Origin: G963717155 sp963717155 | GTDB taxonomy: Bacteria; Actinomycetota; Thermoleophilia; Gaiellales; JALYLC01 | Reading direction: 5' to 3' | Length of the DNA: 64,000 nucleotides | Assembly (NCBI GenBank): GCA_963717155.1 | Contig: OY970326.1 | Coordinates: 3,596,001-3,660,000 of the forward strand | Notes under the pieces: generated by a model | The model's input: the letters and a program-made list of their open reading frames with translations, nothing else | Database searches by the model: none | Told to the model about the DNA's origin: nothing | Translations under genes and position numbers: made by a program | Part shown: positions 8,415 through 18,839 of the stretch, in pieces | How the letters are laid out: each line of letters begins with the position of its first letter | How positions within the stretch are numbered: the first letter of the stretch is position 1

Positions 8415-11400
8415 CTACGGCGATAGGCGCCCGGGGGGTGTGCACACGACGATCTCCAGCGGGCGTTCGGGGTGGGCGGCCGAGGCCCAGACGGTGATCC
8501 GCAGGCGTTCCTCCCAGACCCGCTCGGCGAGCGCGGACATGTCCTGCTCGCGGCTTCGGAAGGTGTGCTCGCCGTGCTCGGTCTGCAGCACGAAGCCCTC
8601 GAAGTCGCCGAAGCGATCGAAGATCAGGCCGCTGATCTTGCCCGTCTCGGCGTGGCGGTGGTCGTGCGGACCGTGCTGGGGGTGGCCATGGTGCGTCGGC
8701 GGGCCGTACGGCGATGGCCGGATCGTGGTCGGATCGCCGCCGAACGATGTCACGCGTCCTGCCATTACCTCGAGGTAGCGACCGAACACCGGGCGCCAGC
8801 GGCTCTCGTGCGGGATCGCCTCGTCGATCCAGCGCAGCAGCGCGAGCTGGCGCTCCGCGCCCGGGAGCAGGAGATGGCGATCCTGCACCGGGACGACGAG
8901 CTGGAAGGCGCCGATCACGCGCCGCCACGCGCGCGGCTTCGACGATGCCGCAGCGGCGCGTCTGCGCCCACGGCGCGGCGCCTCGATGACCGGGCCAGGG
9001 CTGGCGTTCGTGACCTGCCGAACGACGACGGTGTGGCTCGATCCGCGCCCGAGCCCTGCCGGCATCTCGACCGTCAACAGGCCGGCGTAGTCCAAGCTGC
9101 CGGGCGGGACCGGGAGGTAGGTGACACCTCCGGCGCGACACTCGATCGTGTGCTCGTCGACGCGCGTGAGCCCGTGCAGCGTGTACATGCGGGAGGCCAT
9201 GTCAATGACATCGTCCGCCCGCACGCTCGGAAGGTAGAACGACGCCGGCGTCCCGGCGGGCACCGTGCCCCAGTCGACCATCAGCTCGTCTGGCCGCTGC
9301 GAGACCGGGAGCCCGACCTGGGTCGGCCGGATCTCGAACGTCGTCACCGCCGCCGCCGAGCCGACATCGCTCCACGCCACGTTCCGCTGTGCAAGCTTGT
9401 CCCAGTTCGACGGGTCCTTCCCCACGGGCGTCGGAACGGGGTCGAATGCCACCTCGGCGACGAGGCACTGGTGGAGGTTCCTGACGATCGACTGGGCGAT
9501 CGGGATCGCCGGGTTCTGCGGGTCGGTGAACGGCCCGTCGACCGCGCCCGTCGCGCTGACGGGCACAACGACGCTGGTCGGCTGGTTGATGTCGAGCCAG
9601 CAGCCGAAGAATGTGTCGACCTCGGATCCATCCGCGTGCGCATCGATGCCCTGGACGTTGCCGATCACAGCGCCCGACGCGTCGATGAACGAGTCGGTCT
9701 GCTGCGCCATCGAGACCGTGGTCGAGTCGACGCGGGGCAAGGCGAAGAACGGCATCGTCACGTACTCGGTGCCGAGTACGCCGGCGAGCGCGATCGGGTC
9801 ACCGCCCGGGTCGAGCGGTGCGCGTCGGTAGCGCGCTCCGGGTGGGTAGTCGTAGACGGCGTTTGTCGACTGCGCGTTGAACAGCCGGAAGAAGACCCGT
9901 ACCTCCGATGCGCCGATCAGCCCGATGTAGCGCACGCGTGCGAGTGCGAAGTTGAAGACCTTCGTGTTTGAACCGTCCGTCGGGTGCAGGAACAGGCTCG
10001 AGTGTTCCTCGTCCGGCGGCAGCACGTTCGCATCGTCGAACGACTGGCCGCCTGCGCGTGCCATTGCCCCTGCTGCAGCTGCTTGGCGACCTGCTGGATG
10101 AAGGTGGGGGCCGCTGAGGCATCGCCTCCCATCGTCACGCCGAACTTGTGCTCGCCCGGCCGCATCACGAAGACCCGGAGATCGACGCTCAGCCAGGGCG
10201 GGTCGCCATGCAGCATGAACGGATCGGGCTGCTTGATCAGCTCGATCTCGCCCGTCGCGGCGAGGCCCGCCGCGGTGCCGTGCAGCGTGAGAACCTCCGT
10301 CGCGGACGTGAAGCCGAACGCGGTGTCGACGGGCCCGAAGTCCATGTCGAAGATGAACGTGAAGCGCTGCGCCTCGGGTCCATAGCCACCGGTCTCCGAG
10401 TAGTTCCCCTTCCCGTAGATGCTGATGCCCGGCGCGGGAGTCGGCACGGTCTGCAACGACGAACCCGGCCCGGTCGCTCCCACCTGGGCTGCGGTCGAAC
10501 CCATCGACGACGACTCGGAACGCGTCCGGGACGACGGCGCTCGTGCCGCCAGACTGCTTGCGCCGCGCATCCACCTCATCCTGGCCGATGGTGCTCTTGT
10601 TGATCACGAACGAGCAGCGACGCTCCGGCACGATCGCCGTCCAGAGGTTCTGGACCTGCGTGCGCGTGTCCGTCCAGACGGGAATGAACCCGTGCTCGCT
10701 GGCGTCGAGTCCGATGTAGTCGCCGATGAACGTCACGGCGGAGTTGCCGCGCGCCCACGGCGCGTCGACCGTCGGGTCCCACGCCTGCGTCGGTCACCGT
10801 GAAGTGGTCGAACGAGGCGCCGCCGTCGTACGACTGGGCGACGATCAGGTCGATCAGCTGCTTCGTGGGCTTCGGCCCGAACTCGTAGAACGCGCAGCCG
10901 ATGACGCCATCCGGGGCGACGACGATCTGCGGATGGAAGTGCTGCATGTTCGACGAGCAGCGGCCCCGGAAAGCAGCGGCCGACCCGACGGGCCCGTCGT
11001 CCAGGTCGCCCCACCATTCAGCGACTGCGCGTAGTAGATACGCGAGACGCCCTCGCGGCTGTCTGCCCACGCCACCACGACCGTCGACCCGAATGCGCAC
11101 GCCGTCGGATCGGTGATGACCCGGAAACGTGCCGCCGGGGAGGACGCTCGTGTTGCCGTTCACCGGGTGGGCAATGCTCGTAACGCCGGTAGCCGGCGAG
11201 GATGTCGGCTGGAAGCTTGCGCCGCCGTCCTTCGAGACGAGCATCCGGATCTCGCCGGCGAGCGTGATCGAGACGATGTAGATGGAGCCGTCAGATGAGA
11301 CGTCGATCTCGGGGTACATCGAGGCCGGTCGCGATCACCGAGCCTGCAGCGGCTCCCCGCCCCGGCCCACGTCACGCCATGATCGGTCGTGCGGGCGAAG

Positions 11401-11882
11401 CGCAGCTGCGTCGCGTTCGTGTCGTCCCACACCGCGTACACATTGCCGTGGAACGAGCTCGCAGGATTCGCGTCGCCCGCCATCCACTGCTTGTCGTCGC
11501 CGTTGCTCAGGTGGATCGAGTTCGGTGCGCTCCAGGTCTTCCCGCCGTCCGTCGACGTGTAGATCACGATCCCTCCGGTCGCCAACGGCATGGTCGTGCC
11601 CAGGAGCCCTGCGAGGAAGAGGTTGCCACTGTCGTCCCACGCCATCGTCGGGTCGCTCAGGATCGGGAAGCCCGACAGCAACTGCAACGCATCGGAGTCG
11701 TGCCACGTGTGACCGCCGTCCGTCGAGTAGGACGTGGCGAGCGTGAACACGTACTTCTGGTAGTCGGAGAACCGTTTGGACGCTGCGACCATGCGCGTCG
11801 GATCATTCGGGTCGATCGCGATGTTCGACTCCGAGCGCGCGTTGTTCGGGTCCGTCTCGTGCGTGACCTGGATGTTCGACAC
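8415..11882 (-). pseudogene. Large BNR/Asp-box (sialidase-like propeller) protein, about six frameshifts
   Basis: Starts on the minus strand at ATG 11882 (MSNIQVTHETDPNNARSESN). Pieces in three frames together give a protein of about 1150 aa. The first 400 residues carry Asp-box repeats (STDGGHTWHD, STDGGKTWSA, SKDGGASFQP, SLNGGATWTT, SYDGGASFDH), the signature of sialidase-type beta-propellers. The remaining part (for example NVLPPDEEHSSLFLHPTDGS, and a His-rich tail near 8650-8700) is not recognised. Frames change near 11340, 11120, 10985, 10780, 10495 and 10050. No clear export signal precedes the first repeat. It runs convergently to the DUF2252 gene. Either a decayed gene or a locally indel-rich assembly. 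Confidence 0.75.
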
Positions 11883-11924
11883 GGTCCGACTCCCCCGGGT
11901 TGTCAGAGCCGCCTGTCGACGCGG

Positions 11925-12179
11925 CTAGGCGGTCGCGTCCGATGAAGAGCGACGCGGAATAGTGCGACGCCACTCGCGGCGCGCGCCAGCGCAGAACACG
12001 ATTGCCGCCGCGACGAACGCCACGGCGATGAGCCACTCAAGCGAGCCGTTCCCATGATCCGGGTCGACACCGAAGACCTCCTCGATCCAGTCTCTCCAGA
12101 CCAGCGTCAACAGCACGAGGAACACACTCACCACGGCGACGGCCAACTCGACCCAGAACCTCCGCCGCACCCCACGCAT
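11925..12179 (-). CDS. Small two-helix membrane protein
   Basis: 84 aa. Two hydrophobic segments (ELAVAVVSVFLVLLTLVW and LEWLIAVAFVAAAIVFCAGA) are separated by an acidic loop IEEVFGVDPDHGNGS. An Arg-rich N-terminus and C-terminus imply both ends are cytoplasmic. Similar short membrane proteins of unknown role are common in actinobacteria. It lies 42 bases upstream of the BNR-repeat gene on the same strand and could share its transcript. Confidence 0.7.
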   Translation of the reverse strand: MRGVRRRFWVELAVAVVSVFLVLLTLVWRDWIEEVFGVDPDHGNGSLEWLIAVAFVAAAIVFCAGARREWRRTIPRRSSSDATA

Positions 12180-12388
12180 CGCCGCCTCCGCCTAGAAATC
12201 GGGCCGCCGACTATAGCGCCGATCGATACAACACGATCGCACTCGGCATCGCGTTCCTCGTGGAGCGGCTCGCTCGGTAGCCAAGGTGTGCCGGTATCGC
12301 TCAATCCCGCTCGAGCTAGCTGGCCCCCAACACGGGACCGGCGAGGCAGATGTATCAGGTCAGGTGCGGGCGGTCTCTTACTGTTGAG

Positions 12389-12976
12389 ATGAGCGCAAAC
12401 ACCTCCGTCGCGGGCCAGGCACGGTCTCGCGAGGCGACCGGCACATGGTCGCTGCGCGTGGGGCTGTCGCGCGGGGTCGCAACTCGCGCGCCGCGAACGC
12501 TGCTGTTCTCGTCGTTGGCGATTCGCGTGTGGCTCGGGGGGATCGTCGCCCTCGCCTATGTCGCCGCGTGGCTCGGACGGCGGTCGCGCGATCTCTCCGT
12601 CTGGCTGCGCGCCGCGCTCCCTGTCGTCGTGGTTCTCGGCGTGATCTGCTCGACGGTGGCCGCGCCAGCGAGGACAGGCCCGGGGACATCCGTCTGGCGC
12701 GTGATGCCGTGGGTGGCTGGCGGGACACTGCTGCTGACCCTTCTCGCGTGGGGACTTCGCGTTCGTCGGCAGATCTCGGTGCACGAGTTCGTTGCCGGCG
12801 GCGCGTCGCGTGCGCAGGCGACCGGCCACGGAAGCAGGGGCACGGCGGATCAAGGACTCGCCACCGGGCTGTCGACGCTGCTCGTGGTCGAGCTCGCACG
12901 GCTGCACGATCTCCAGGTCGAGATCAACGAGCTCTCCACGATTTTCGTGACGCTGGCACGCCGCTCCCTCGACTGA
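12389..12976 (+). CDS. Predicted membrane protein, about 195 aa
   Basis: Started at ATG 12389 (MSANTSVAGQ); an upstream in-frame ATG at 12350 is possible. Three hydrophobic stretches follow: LLFSSLAIRVWLGGIVALAYVAAWL, LRAALPVVVVLGVICSTVAA and WVAGGTLLLTLLAWGL. A cytoplasmic-looking tail ends in LARLHDLQVEINELSTIF. The stop TGA shares its last base with the next ATG (TGATG), so the two genes are translationally coupled and probably work together. No family recognised. Confidence 0.65.
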   Translation: MSANTSVAGQARSREATGTWSLRVGLSRGVATRAPRTLLFSSLAIRVWLGGIVALAYVAAWLGRRSRDLSVWLRAALPVVVVLGVICSTVAAPARTGPGTSVWRVMPWVAGGTLLLTLLAWGLRVRRQISVHEFVAGGASRAQATGHGSRGTADQGLATGLSTLLVVELARLHDLQVEINELSTIFVTLARRSLD

Positions 12977-14475
12977 TGACGAACGATGCCCCGCTTCTGG
13001 CGCCTGCCGACGTGGGCGACTCCACGATGCGGGTGGGCGTCGTCACGGTGCCACTCCGGGCCATCGTGGCGCTGGTCGAGCGCTTGGCTCGAGGCCCGAG
13101 GCTCCAGGGCACGGTATTCACCGAGGAGAACTGCATCGCGTTGGTCGTGCAGCTGTCCGGCCGTGAAGCGATGTCGTGGCGGGTCGACGAGCGCATGCGC
13201 CAGAACAGCGGCGGGCACGAGGCTCGGCTCTGCAAGTTGGTCGCTCGCGTCGCCCTCCGCATCCACGCGGACCTCTACCTCGACGGCGGATCCTCGGGCG
13301 CCGCGACCGACGCGTTCGTGGCCGGACTGCGAGCGAGCCGCGAGGCCGCCCGGGGAGGAACCGACCAGCAGCGTCAGTTCGCGCATGCCGAACGGCAGTA
13401 CCTGAGGGCCGTGGAGGCGGACAGGCGCTGCGGGCTGGCCTTCTACAACCTGGGCGTCGACTATACGTCTCAGCGACGTGATGACGAGGCCGAGCGAGCG
13501 TTCCTCGACGCCATCGAGCGGCGCCCCGACGACTGGCGACCCTACTACGCCCTCGGACTTCGCCGTGTGCTGCAGGCTCGGGATCTCCTCAAGCCGACTG
13601 CCGCGGAGTACCGTCGGGCCGTCGAAAGTGTTCTCGACGGAAGCAAGGCCGGACGCCGCGACGCCGAGCGGATCCTGTGCGCCACGCGTCGGGAGGCTGC
13701 GGGCCGCACGCTCGACCACGACCGAATCCGTCACGCCCGGAGTGCGCTCGACGAGGCCGAGCGGCTCGCGCTACGCGTCGGCTCACGGCCCTGCGGGACG
13801 CGACAATCTCGACGATTTCAGAAGATCCGCGGACGCTACCTCCTGGGTGCGGCTCTCCATTTCCGCGGCGTCGCGTCCGGACGGCGCGATGCGGCAGGAC
13901 ACTCGATCGAGGCGGCGCGGGCGCAGGCCGGATCGATACGGGCAGGCTCCTGGCTCCTGTTGCGCGAGAGCTGGCGCAAGGGCACGATCGACGTGTGGCC
14001 GAGGGAGGCCGCGTCCGACATTCTCGCGCGCCTTGGCGAGGCCTTCAGTCAGCTTGCCGAGAACGTTGACAGCAAACACCGTAAGCGGCCCAGCCGGTGC
14101 ATGCATGCCTGCTTCTGCGCAGCGATCCGGCTCGAACCGCATGATGCGGGACTCCTCGCGCGCGACGCCTACTCCGCGCTGCGGCTGGACGACGACGCAG
14201 TCGAGCATGGCGTCGAGCAGCTCGTGACCGCAGTCAGCTTTCGCCCCGACGACCCAGACTATCGCCAGCGGCTCGTCGAGGCGATGCGCCGGCACTGGGC
14301 CGAGAACGTCCGCCCGATCGCGCGCATGGAGATGAACGAGCATGTACAGGTCGTGCTGAGGCGAGAAAACACGCAGCCGCACACCTTGCGCCGGCTTGCG
14401 TTGTCGCTCGCGCTCGATGGGCGGGAGTGCGCCGCACGCACGGCGCTCGCGGTCGCGGACAGCAAGTCGGGGTGA
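12976..14475 (+). CDS. TPR-repeat protein with unknown N-terminal domain
   Basis: 499 aa from ATG 12976. Residues 10-110 form an alpha/beta domain (MRVGVVTVPLRAIVALVERL and MSWRVDERM) that I do not recognise. From about residue 130 there are tetratricopeptide-like helices: CGLAFYNLGVDYTSQRRDDEAERAFLDAIERRPDDWRPYYALG, then a long helical region. No signal peptide or membrane segment is visible. It is coupled to the membrane protein before it, suggesting a membrane-tethered scaffold. Role unknown. Confidence 0.7.
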   Translation: MTNDAPLLAPADVGDSTMRVGVVTVPLRAIVALVERLARGPRLQGTVFTEENCIALVVQLSGREAMSWRVDERMRQNSGGHEARLCKLVARVALRIHADLYLDGGSSGAATDAFVAGLRASREAARGGTDQQRQFAHAERQYLRAVEADRRCGLAFYNLGVDYTSQRRDDEAERAFLDAIERRPDDWRPYYALGLRRVLQARDLLKPTAAEYRRAVESVLDGSKAGRRDAERILCATRREAAGRTLDHDRIRHARSALDEAERLALRVGSRPCGTRQSRRFQKIRGRYLLGAALHFRGVASGRRDAAGHSIEAARAQAGSIRAGSWLLLRESWRKGTIDVWPREAASDILARLGEAFSQLAENVDSKHRKRPSRCMHACFCAAIRLEPHDAGLLARDAYSALRLDDDAVEHGVEQLVTAVSFRPDDPDYRQRLVEAMRRHWAENVRPIARMEMNEHVQVVLRRENTQPHTLRRLALSLALDGRECAARTALAVADSKSG

Positions 14476-14576
14476 CCACAATGGCGCTCGGGGACGAATG
14501 TGCGGTGCACGGTCGATTTCGACGCTCGCCCTTTGTTGCCAGATGGGGCGGCCATACCTCACGCGCGACGGCCACG

Positions 14577-17411
14577 ATGAGCGCTGGGCGTCATCTAAGG
14601 GGAATCCGGGCGCGAGGCGCGGTCATTGCTTGCGTGCTGCTCGGGCTCGTGTCGGCCGCTCCTGGTGCCAGCGCGCAGGCCCCGTTCGTCGTGAACAGCA
14701 CAGCGGACGCGATCGACGTCAGCCCAGGCGACGGCGTCTGCGCATCGCAGGCCGGCCAGTGCACCTTGCGCGCGGCCGTGATCGAGGCGAACAGTCGGCC
14801 GGGCCCGGACACGATCACGTTCGGGATCCTCGGGACGTTCCAGCTCACCCTGCCGGGCGCAAACGAGAACGCTGCTCAGACGGGCGACCTCGACGTCACC
14901 GAAAGTCTTACCATCATCGGGAACGGCAAGGCCGGGACGATTATCGACGGGGGCGGCACCGCCGTGAACGACCGTGTCTTCCACGTAGATCCGCTCGGAA
15001 CCGGGGGCGCCACACCGCGTGTCACGCTCTCCCTCTCGCACCTCACCGTCCAGCACGGGAACGTCGCCGGCGAGGGGGGCGGCATCCTCGCTGCCGGCAA
15101 CACCACGCTCTCCCTCGACGACGTGGCGGTCCGAGAGAACTCCGCGACGCGGGTCGGAGGCATCTCGAACGAGAGCAACTACGACACAGCCGCGCTCACG
15201 AACGTCGTGATCTCCGACAATCATGCGGACGACGTCGGCGGCCTGGGTAACGAGGGCGTCCTGACGCTCACGGACGTGACGGTCGCGAACAACACCGCCA
15301 AGTCCACCGGTGGCCTCTTTCTCGGCGGCGTCGCGACGCTCGACCGCGTCACGGTGAACACGAACAAGGCGACCGGCGCGCCCGGTCTCTCCCCGGGCGG
15401 CATTGAGGCCGGCGGGATCGTGACGCTCGTGAACACGACGATCAGCGGCAACTATGGCGATCCGGGGGCGATCTGGAACGGCTTCCGCTCGAAACTTACG
15501 AACGTCACGATCACCGGTAACACCGGCGGAATCCTCAACTGCGACAACTGTCCTGGAAGCTCCATCGAGCTCGCGAACACGATCGTCGCGAGCAGCGCGT
15601 TCTTCCCCGGGGTCAACTGCGAGGGCACAGTGCTCTCGAAGGGCCACAACCTCGAGGACAGCACCAGCTGCGGGTTCTCGGCGGCTCTCGGCGACATAGT
15701 GAACGCGAACCCGGCGCTCGACCCGCTCGCAAAGAACGGCGGGCGGACCGAGACGCATGCACTCCTTCCTGGCACCCCTGCGGTCGACCACGCCGACGCG
15801 TCGCTGTGTCCCGCGACCGACCAACGCGGAGTCGCACGGCCGCAGGGAACAGGGTGCGACATCGGCGCCTACGAGCTCCAGACCGAGGTCCTCGCCGTCA
15901 ACGACCTGACCGACGCCCCCGATGCGACCCCCGGAGACGGCAAGTGCAGCACGAGCTTCAACAACTGCACGCTGCGAGCGGCGGTGCAGGAGGCGAACGC
16001 ACTCCCAGGCCCCAACACGATCACCTTCGTCGTGAATGGAACGTTCGCGCTCACGCTCGCAGGGGCGAACGAGGATCTCGCGGCGACGGGCGACCTCGAC
16101 ATCACCGGGGACACCACGATCGTCGGCAACGGCAGCTCACAGACGATCATCGAGGGAGGACCACAGTTTGGCGACCGGCTCTTTGATGTGGGCCCGGCCC
16201 TCTCGGCTGTGACAGTGTCGCTCTCCGGCGTGACGGTGCGAAAGGGCCAAGGGTTCAGCCTCGGCGGCGCGATCGAGGTCTCGGAGCCATCGACGCTGGT
16301 GCTCGCCCACGCAATCCTGACGGCGAACAAGGCGAGCGGAGGCGGGCTCGTCAATGCCGGCGGAGCGATCTGGAGCACCGGAGAGCTCGACCTGACCGAC
16401 GTGCACGTCACGAAGAACACGGTCGTGAGCGCAGCCGGGGTGCCAGCCTCGGGTGGCGGCATCGCCGGCGGTGGAACGATCAGCGTCGTCGACAGCACGA
16501 TCGACGACAACACGGCGACCGGCCAGGGCGGCGGGCTCTGGAACGGCGCGACGGGAACGGCGACGATCGTCCGCAGCACGGTCAGCGGCAACACCGCGGG
16601 CATGGCAGGCGGGGGCATCTACAACCTCGGGACGATCGGCCTGACCAACGTGACCCTGAGCTCGAACTTCGCCACGAACACGTTCAACAACAGCGCCGGG
16701 CTACACAATGCCACCGGGTCCGTCGCCCACCTCCTGCACGTCACCGTCGCAAACAACGACGGCGGAGGGCTCTCGAACGCAGGAACACTCTCACTCAAGA
16801 GCACGATTGTCGCCCACAGCGTCTTCGGCAAGAACTGCACTGGGCCGATCACCTCGCTGGGTCACAACGTCGAGAGCGACACGACCTGTACGCTCGCAGG
16901 ACCTGGCGACCTCAGCGGCACGGACCCTCAGCTCGGGAGCCTGGCCGCGAACGGCGGCCCTGGCCCGACGCACGCGCTCCTCACCGGAAGTCCCGCGATC
17001 GACACGGCCGACACCGTCGGATGCCCCGCGACCGACGAGCGTGGCGTGGCACGTCCGGCCGGAGCGGGCTGCGACATCGGCGCGTATGAAGGCTCGGTCG
17101 CGGCGTCGCCGCTCGTGGGGACGAGCGGCAACGACGTCCTGTGGGGAACGCCGGGTAACGACCTCATCCAGGGACGGGGTGGAAACGACGTCCTCGTGGG
17201 CGGCGGCGGCGCCGACCGGCTCCTCGGCGGGGCCGGAAACGACACCCTCATCGGCGGTGCCGGGCGCGACCAGCTCCGCGGCGGTGCCGGCAACGACGTC
17301 CTCTACGCGCGTGACAGACAGCGCGACGTGGTCGCGGGTGGAGCCGGCAAGGATCGGGCACAGGTCGACACGGGTCGAGACAAGGTCTCGAGAGTCGAGA
17401 AGCTCTTTTAG
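14577..17411 (+). CDS. Exported CSLREA / polymorphic-repeat protein with RTX-type C-terminus
   Basis: 944 aa from ATG 14577, chosen because it gives a signal peptide (RGAVIACVLLGLVSAAPGASA). It is built as two homologous halves, each opening with a CSLREA-type segment (VNSTADAIDVSPGDGVC...CTLRAAVIEAN near residue 40; VNDLTDAPDATPGDGKC...CTLRAAVQEAN near 440). Right-handed beta-helix repeats follow in each half, closing with ATDQRGVARPQGTGCDIGAYE or its copy. The last 95 residues are glycine/aspartate nonapeptides (GGNDVLVGG, GAGNDTLIGGAG) as in calcium-binding RTX proteins. No sorting motif follows. A secreted or surface adhesin-like protein; ligand unknown. Confidence 0.85.
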   Translation: MSAGRHLRGIRARGAVIACVLLGLVSAAPGASAQAPFVVNSTADAIDVSPGDGVCASQAGQCTLRAAVIEANSRPGPDTITFGILGTFQLTLPGANENAAQTGDLDVTESLTIIGNGKAGTIIDGGGTAVNDRVFHVDPLGTGGATPRVTLSLSHLTVQHGNVAGEGGGILAAGNTTLSLDDVAVRENSATRVGGISNESNYDTAALTNVVISDNHADDVGGLGNEGVLTLTDVTVANNTAKSTGGLFLGGVATLDRVTVNTNKATGAPGLSPGGIEAGGIVTLVNTTISGNYGDPGAIWNGFRSKLTNVTITGNTGGILNCDNCPGSSIELANTIVASSAFFPGVNCEGTVLSKGHNLEDSTSCGFSAALGDIVNANPALDPLAKNGGRTETHALLPGTPAVDHADASLCPATDQRGVARPQGTGCDIGAYELQTEVLAVNDLTDAPDATPGDGKCSTSFNNCTLRAAVQEANALPGPNTITFVVNGTFALTLAGANEDLAATGDLDITGDTTIVGNGSSQTIIEGGPQFGDRLFDVGPALSAVTVSLSGVTVRKGQGFSLGGAIEVSEPSTLVLAHAILTANKASGGGLVNAGGAIWSTGELDLTDVHVTKNTVVSAAGVPASGGGIAGGGTISVVDSTIDDNTATGQGGGLWNGATGTATIVRSTVSGNTAGMAGGGIYNLGTIGLTNVTLSSNFATNTFNNSAGLHNATGSVAHLLHVTVANNDGGGLSNAGTLSLKSTIVAHSVFGKNCTGPITSLGHNVESDTTCTLAGPGDLSGTDPQLGSLAANGGPGPTHALLTGSPAIDTADTVGCPATDERGVARPAGAGCDIGAYEGSVAASPLVGTSGNDVLWGTPGNDLIQGRGGNDVLVGGGGADRLLGGAGNDTLIGGAGRDQLRGGAGNDVLYARDRQRDVVAGGAGKDRAQVDTGRDKVSRVEKLF

Positions 17412-17471
17412 CTGGACTAACCAGCGCTCTGCGCGGCACGGTGCGAGGGTGCGCCTCGTGAACCCGTGCTA

Positions 17472-17509
17472 GTTGTGCTCGCGGTGCCGCCGCGGCGCGC
17501 GCGCGAGCA
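17472..17509 (+). terminator. Imperfect stem-loop after the CSLREA gene
   Basis: GTTGTGCTCGCG pairs with CGCGAGCAAC across a 16-base loop, with a two-base bulge. It lies 60 bases after the stop. No T-run follows, so intrinsic termination is uncertain. Confidence 0.3.
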
Positions 17510-17752
17510 ACGATGGGTGGGCGCGGTATCGGGCAGCTCAGAGGCCTATCCACGACCGTTGCCTAAGCGCGGCCGCAGCTTGCCGTGGTCGGCAAAGACG
17601 ACCGCCGCTGCCTGGAGGTGAGGAGAGCGCTGACGACAGCCTCTTCCGCTCGACCTGCACCGCCTGATCCCGTCGGAACGGGCACGCCCTCGCCGCCGAC
17701 CTGGACCGCTCCGTTCGCGCCGGCGCGGCCAGTCCCTTTGACTCCTCGTCTC

Positions 17753-17788
17753 TGGCCCTTGACGGGTAAAGGCCAAGAGGACTAGTAT
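17753..17788 (+). promoter_or_regulatory. Promoter and possible operator of the catabolic operon
   Basis: TTGACG (17759-17764) and TAGTAT (17783-17788) are separated by 18 bp, a good sigma70-type promoter about 75 bases before the TTG start at 17865. Overlapping the -35 box, TGGCCCTT (17753-17760) and AAAGGCCA (17768-17775) form a near-perfect inverted repeat with a 7-bp centre. An operator here would block RNA polymerase, and the LacI-family gene at 25852 is the obvious candidate to bind it. Inference from sequence only. Confidence 0.5.
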
Positions 17789-17864
17789 CGCCGGCGACCG
17801 GGCGTTGACGGATCAGAGCAGCGGCGCGTGGTGCGGTGGACGATCTCGCCGAAGGAGCGCAGAT

Positions 17865-18839
17865 TTGGCCTGGCAGGGCATCTTTCCGAGTATCCCGACG
17901 GCATTTCGCCTAGACGGCGATATCGACTTGAACGCGCAGCGGCGGATCGTGCGCTTCGCGATCGAGCATGGGGCGCATGGAATGCTCTGCTTCGGCCTCG
18001 CGGGTGAGGTGCACCGGCTTACGCCACTCGAGCGATGCCGCCTATGCGAAGTCATTGTCGACGAAACGAACGGGGCTATTCCGATCCTCGTAGGCGCGTC
18101 AGCAGCGAGCGAGCATGCATCGATTGGCCTCGCGCGGGAGGTGCAGCGTCTCGGCGCGAGTGGAGTGGTCATCCCCGTTCCGGCTGGGGAAGTCCTTTCT
18201 GACGCGGTACTTCTAAGGTACTTCCAGGCCGTCGCGAGCGCCGTCGATCTGCCAGTAATGATCCAGGATGCGCCGGAGTATCTCGGGCGGGCGGTTAGGC
18301 CCGAGCTCGTGCGCGAATTGATCGCGACAGTCCCGCAGGTGTCGTACGTCAAGCTCGAGAGCGGCCCCGAGGGCATAGCCACGTGGTTGCGTGTTCTCGA
18401 GGGTGCAGCTGCGATCTTTGGAGGCGACGGAGGCGTCTATCTCTTGGATTGCCTGCGTTCCGGTGCGCGTGGCATCGCACCCGCACTCGATGTGTTTGAC
18501 GTCCTCGCGATGATCTACGCCCACGAATCCGCGGGCCAGCGCGACGAAGCCGACAGACTATTCCGTCGAATCCTCCCGATGCTGGTATTCGAGATGCAAA
18601 GCATGGCCCATTCCAATCTCTGCGCCAAGTACGTCCTGAGCAAGCGAGGCGTCGGCCTGAACGTGACGCTACGCCAACCGGCTGCTGAGTTGACGACCGT
18701 CGATGTCACTCTCCTTGATCGACACCTTGAAGCCACTCTGGCCACGCTATCACCGGCCCGTGATACGAGCGTAACGCCACACGGCAGTTCCTCTTCGACG
18801 CGAGCGACGCCAGCCCGCACGGTCGGGCACACGCAATGA
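17865..18839 (+). CDS. Dihydrodipicolinate synthase (DapA) family lyase/aldolase
   Basis: 324 aa. The TTG at 17865 is chosen because AAGGAG at 17852-17857 sits 7 bases before it and the protein then starts LAWQGIFPSIPTAF, the usual family N-terminus. A GLAGE segment replaces the family G-x-x-GE phosphate/carboxylate loop, and VSYVKLESGP carries the Schiff-base lysine. The position of the usual catalytic tyrosine reads MIQDAPEYLG, without the Tyr, as in catabolic relatives. It probably cleaves or dehydrates a 2-keto acid made by the neighbouring enzymes rather than making lysine. First gene of the island; ATGA overlap with the permease. Confidence 0.85.
   Translation: MAWQGIFPSIPTAFRLDGDIDLNAQRRIVRFAIEHGAHGMLCFGLAGEVHRLTPLERCRLCEVIVDETNGAIPILVGASAASEHASIGLAREVQRLGASGVVIPVPAGEVLSDAVLLRYFQAVASAVDLPVMIQDAPEYLGRAVRPELVRELIATVPQVSYVKLESGPEGIATWLRVLEGAAAIFGGDGGVYLLDCLRSGARGIAPALDVFDVLAMIYAHESAGQRDEADRLFRRILPMLVFEMQSMAHSNLCAKYVLSKRGVGLNVTLRQPAAELTTVDVTLLDRHLEATLATLSPARDTSVTPHGSSSSTRATPARTVGHTQ

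Larger units (their letters stand above)
17412..17864. other. Intergenic region upstream of the catabolic operon
   Basis: No convincing coding sequence. It holds a possible terminator (17472-17509) for the CSLREA gene and, at its right end, a sigma70-like promoter with an inverted repeat (17753-17788). Base composition falls from very GC-rich to moderate at this point. Confidence 0.5.

Noticed and set aside
8472..9971. 499-codon open frame on the plus strand
   Set aside because: Antisense to the minus-strand BNR-repeat gene; the Arg/Asp/Gly-rich translation has no domain pattern, a usual by-product of GC-rich coding DNA.
12445..12975. N-terminal extension of the TPR protein
   Set aside because: It overlaps the membrane-protein gene in another frame; the TGATG coupling and the change in composition place the start at 12976.
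14595..15824. 409-codon open frame on the minus strand
   Set aside because: Lies entirely antisense within the CSLREA gene, whose repeats and signal peptide are clear.
17100..17400. Short tandem pattern that could be read as a CRISPR or minisatellite
   Set aside because: It is the in-frame Gly/Asp nonapeptide RTX repeat; units are 27 bp, degenerate and coding, with no spacers.
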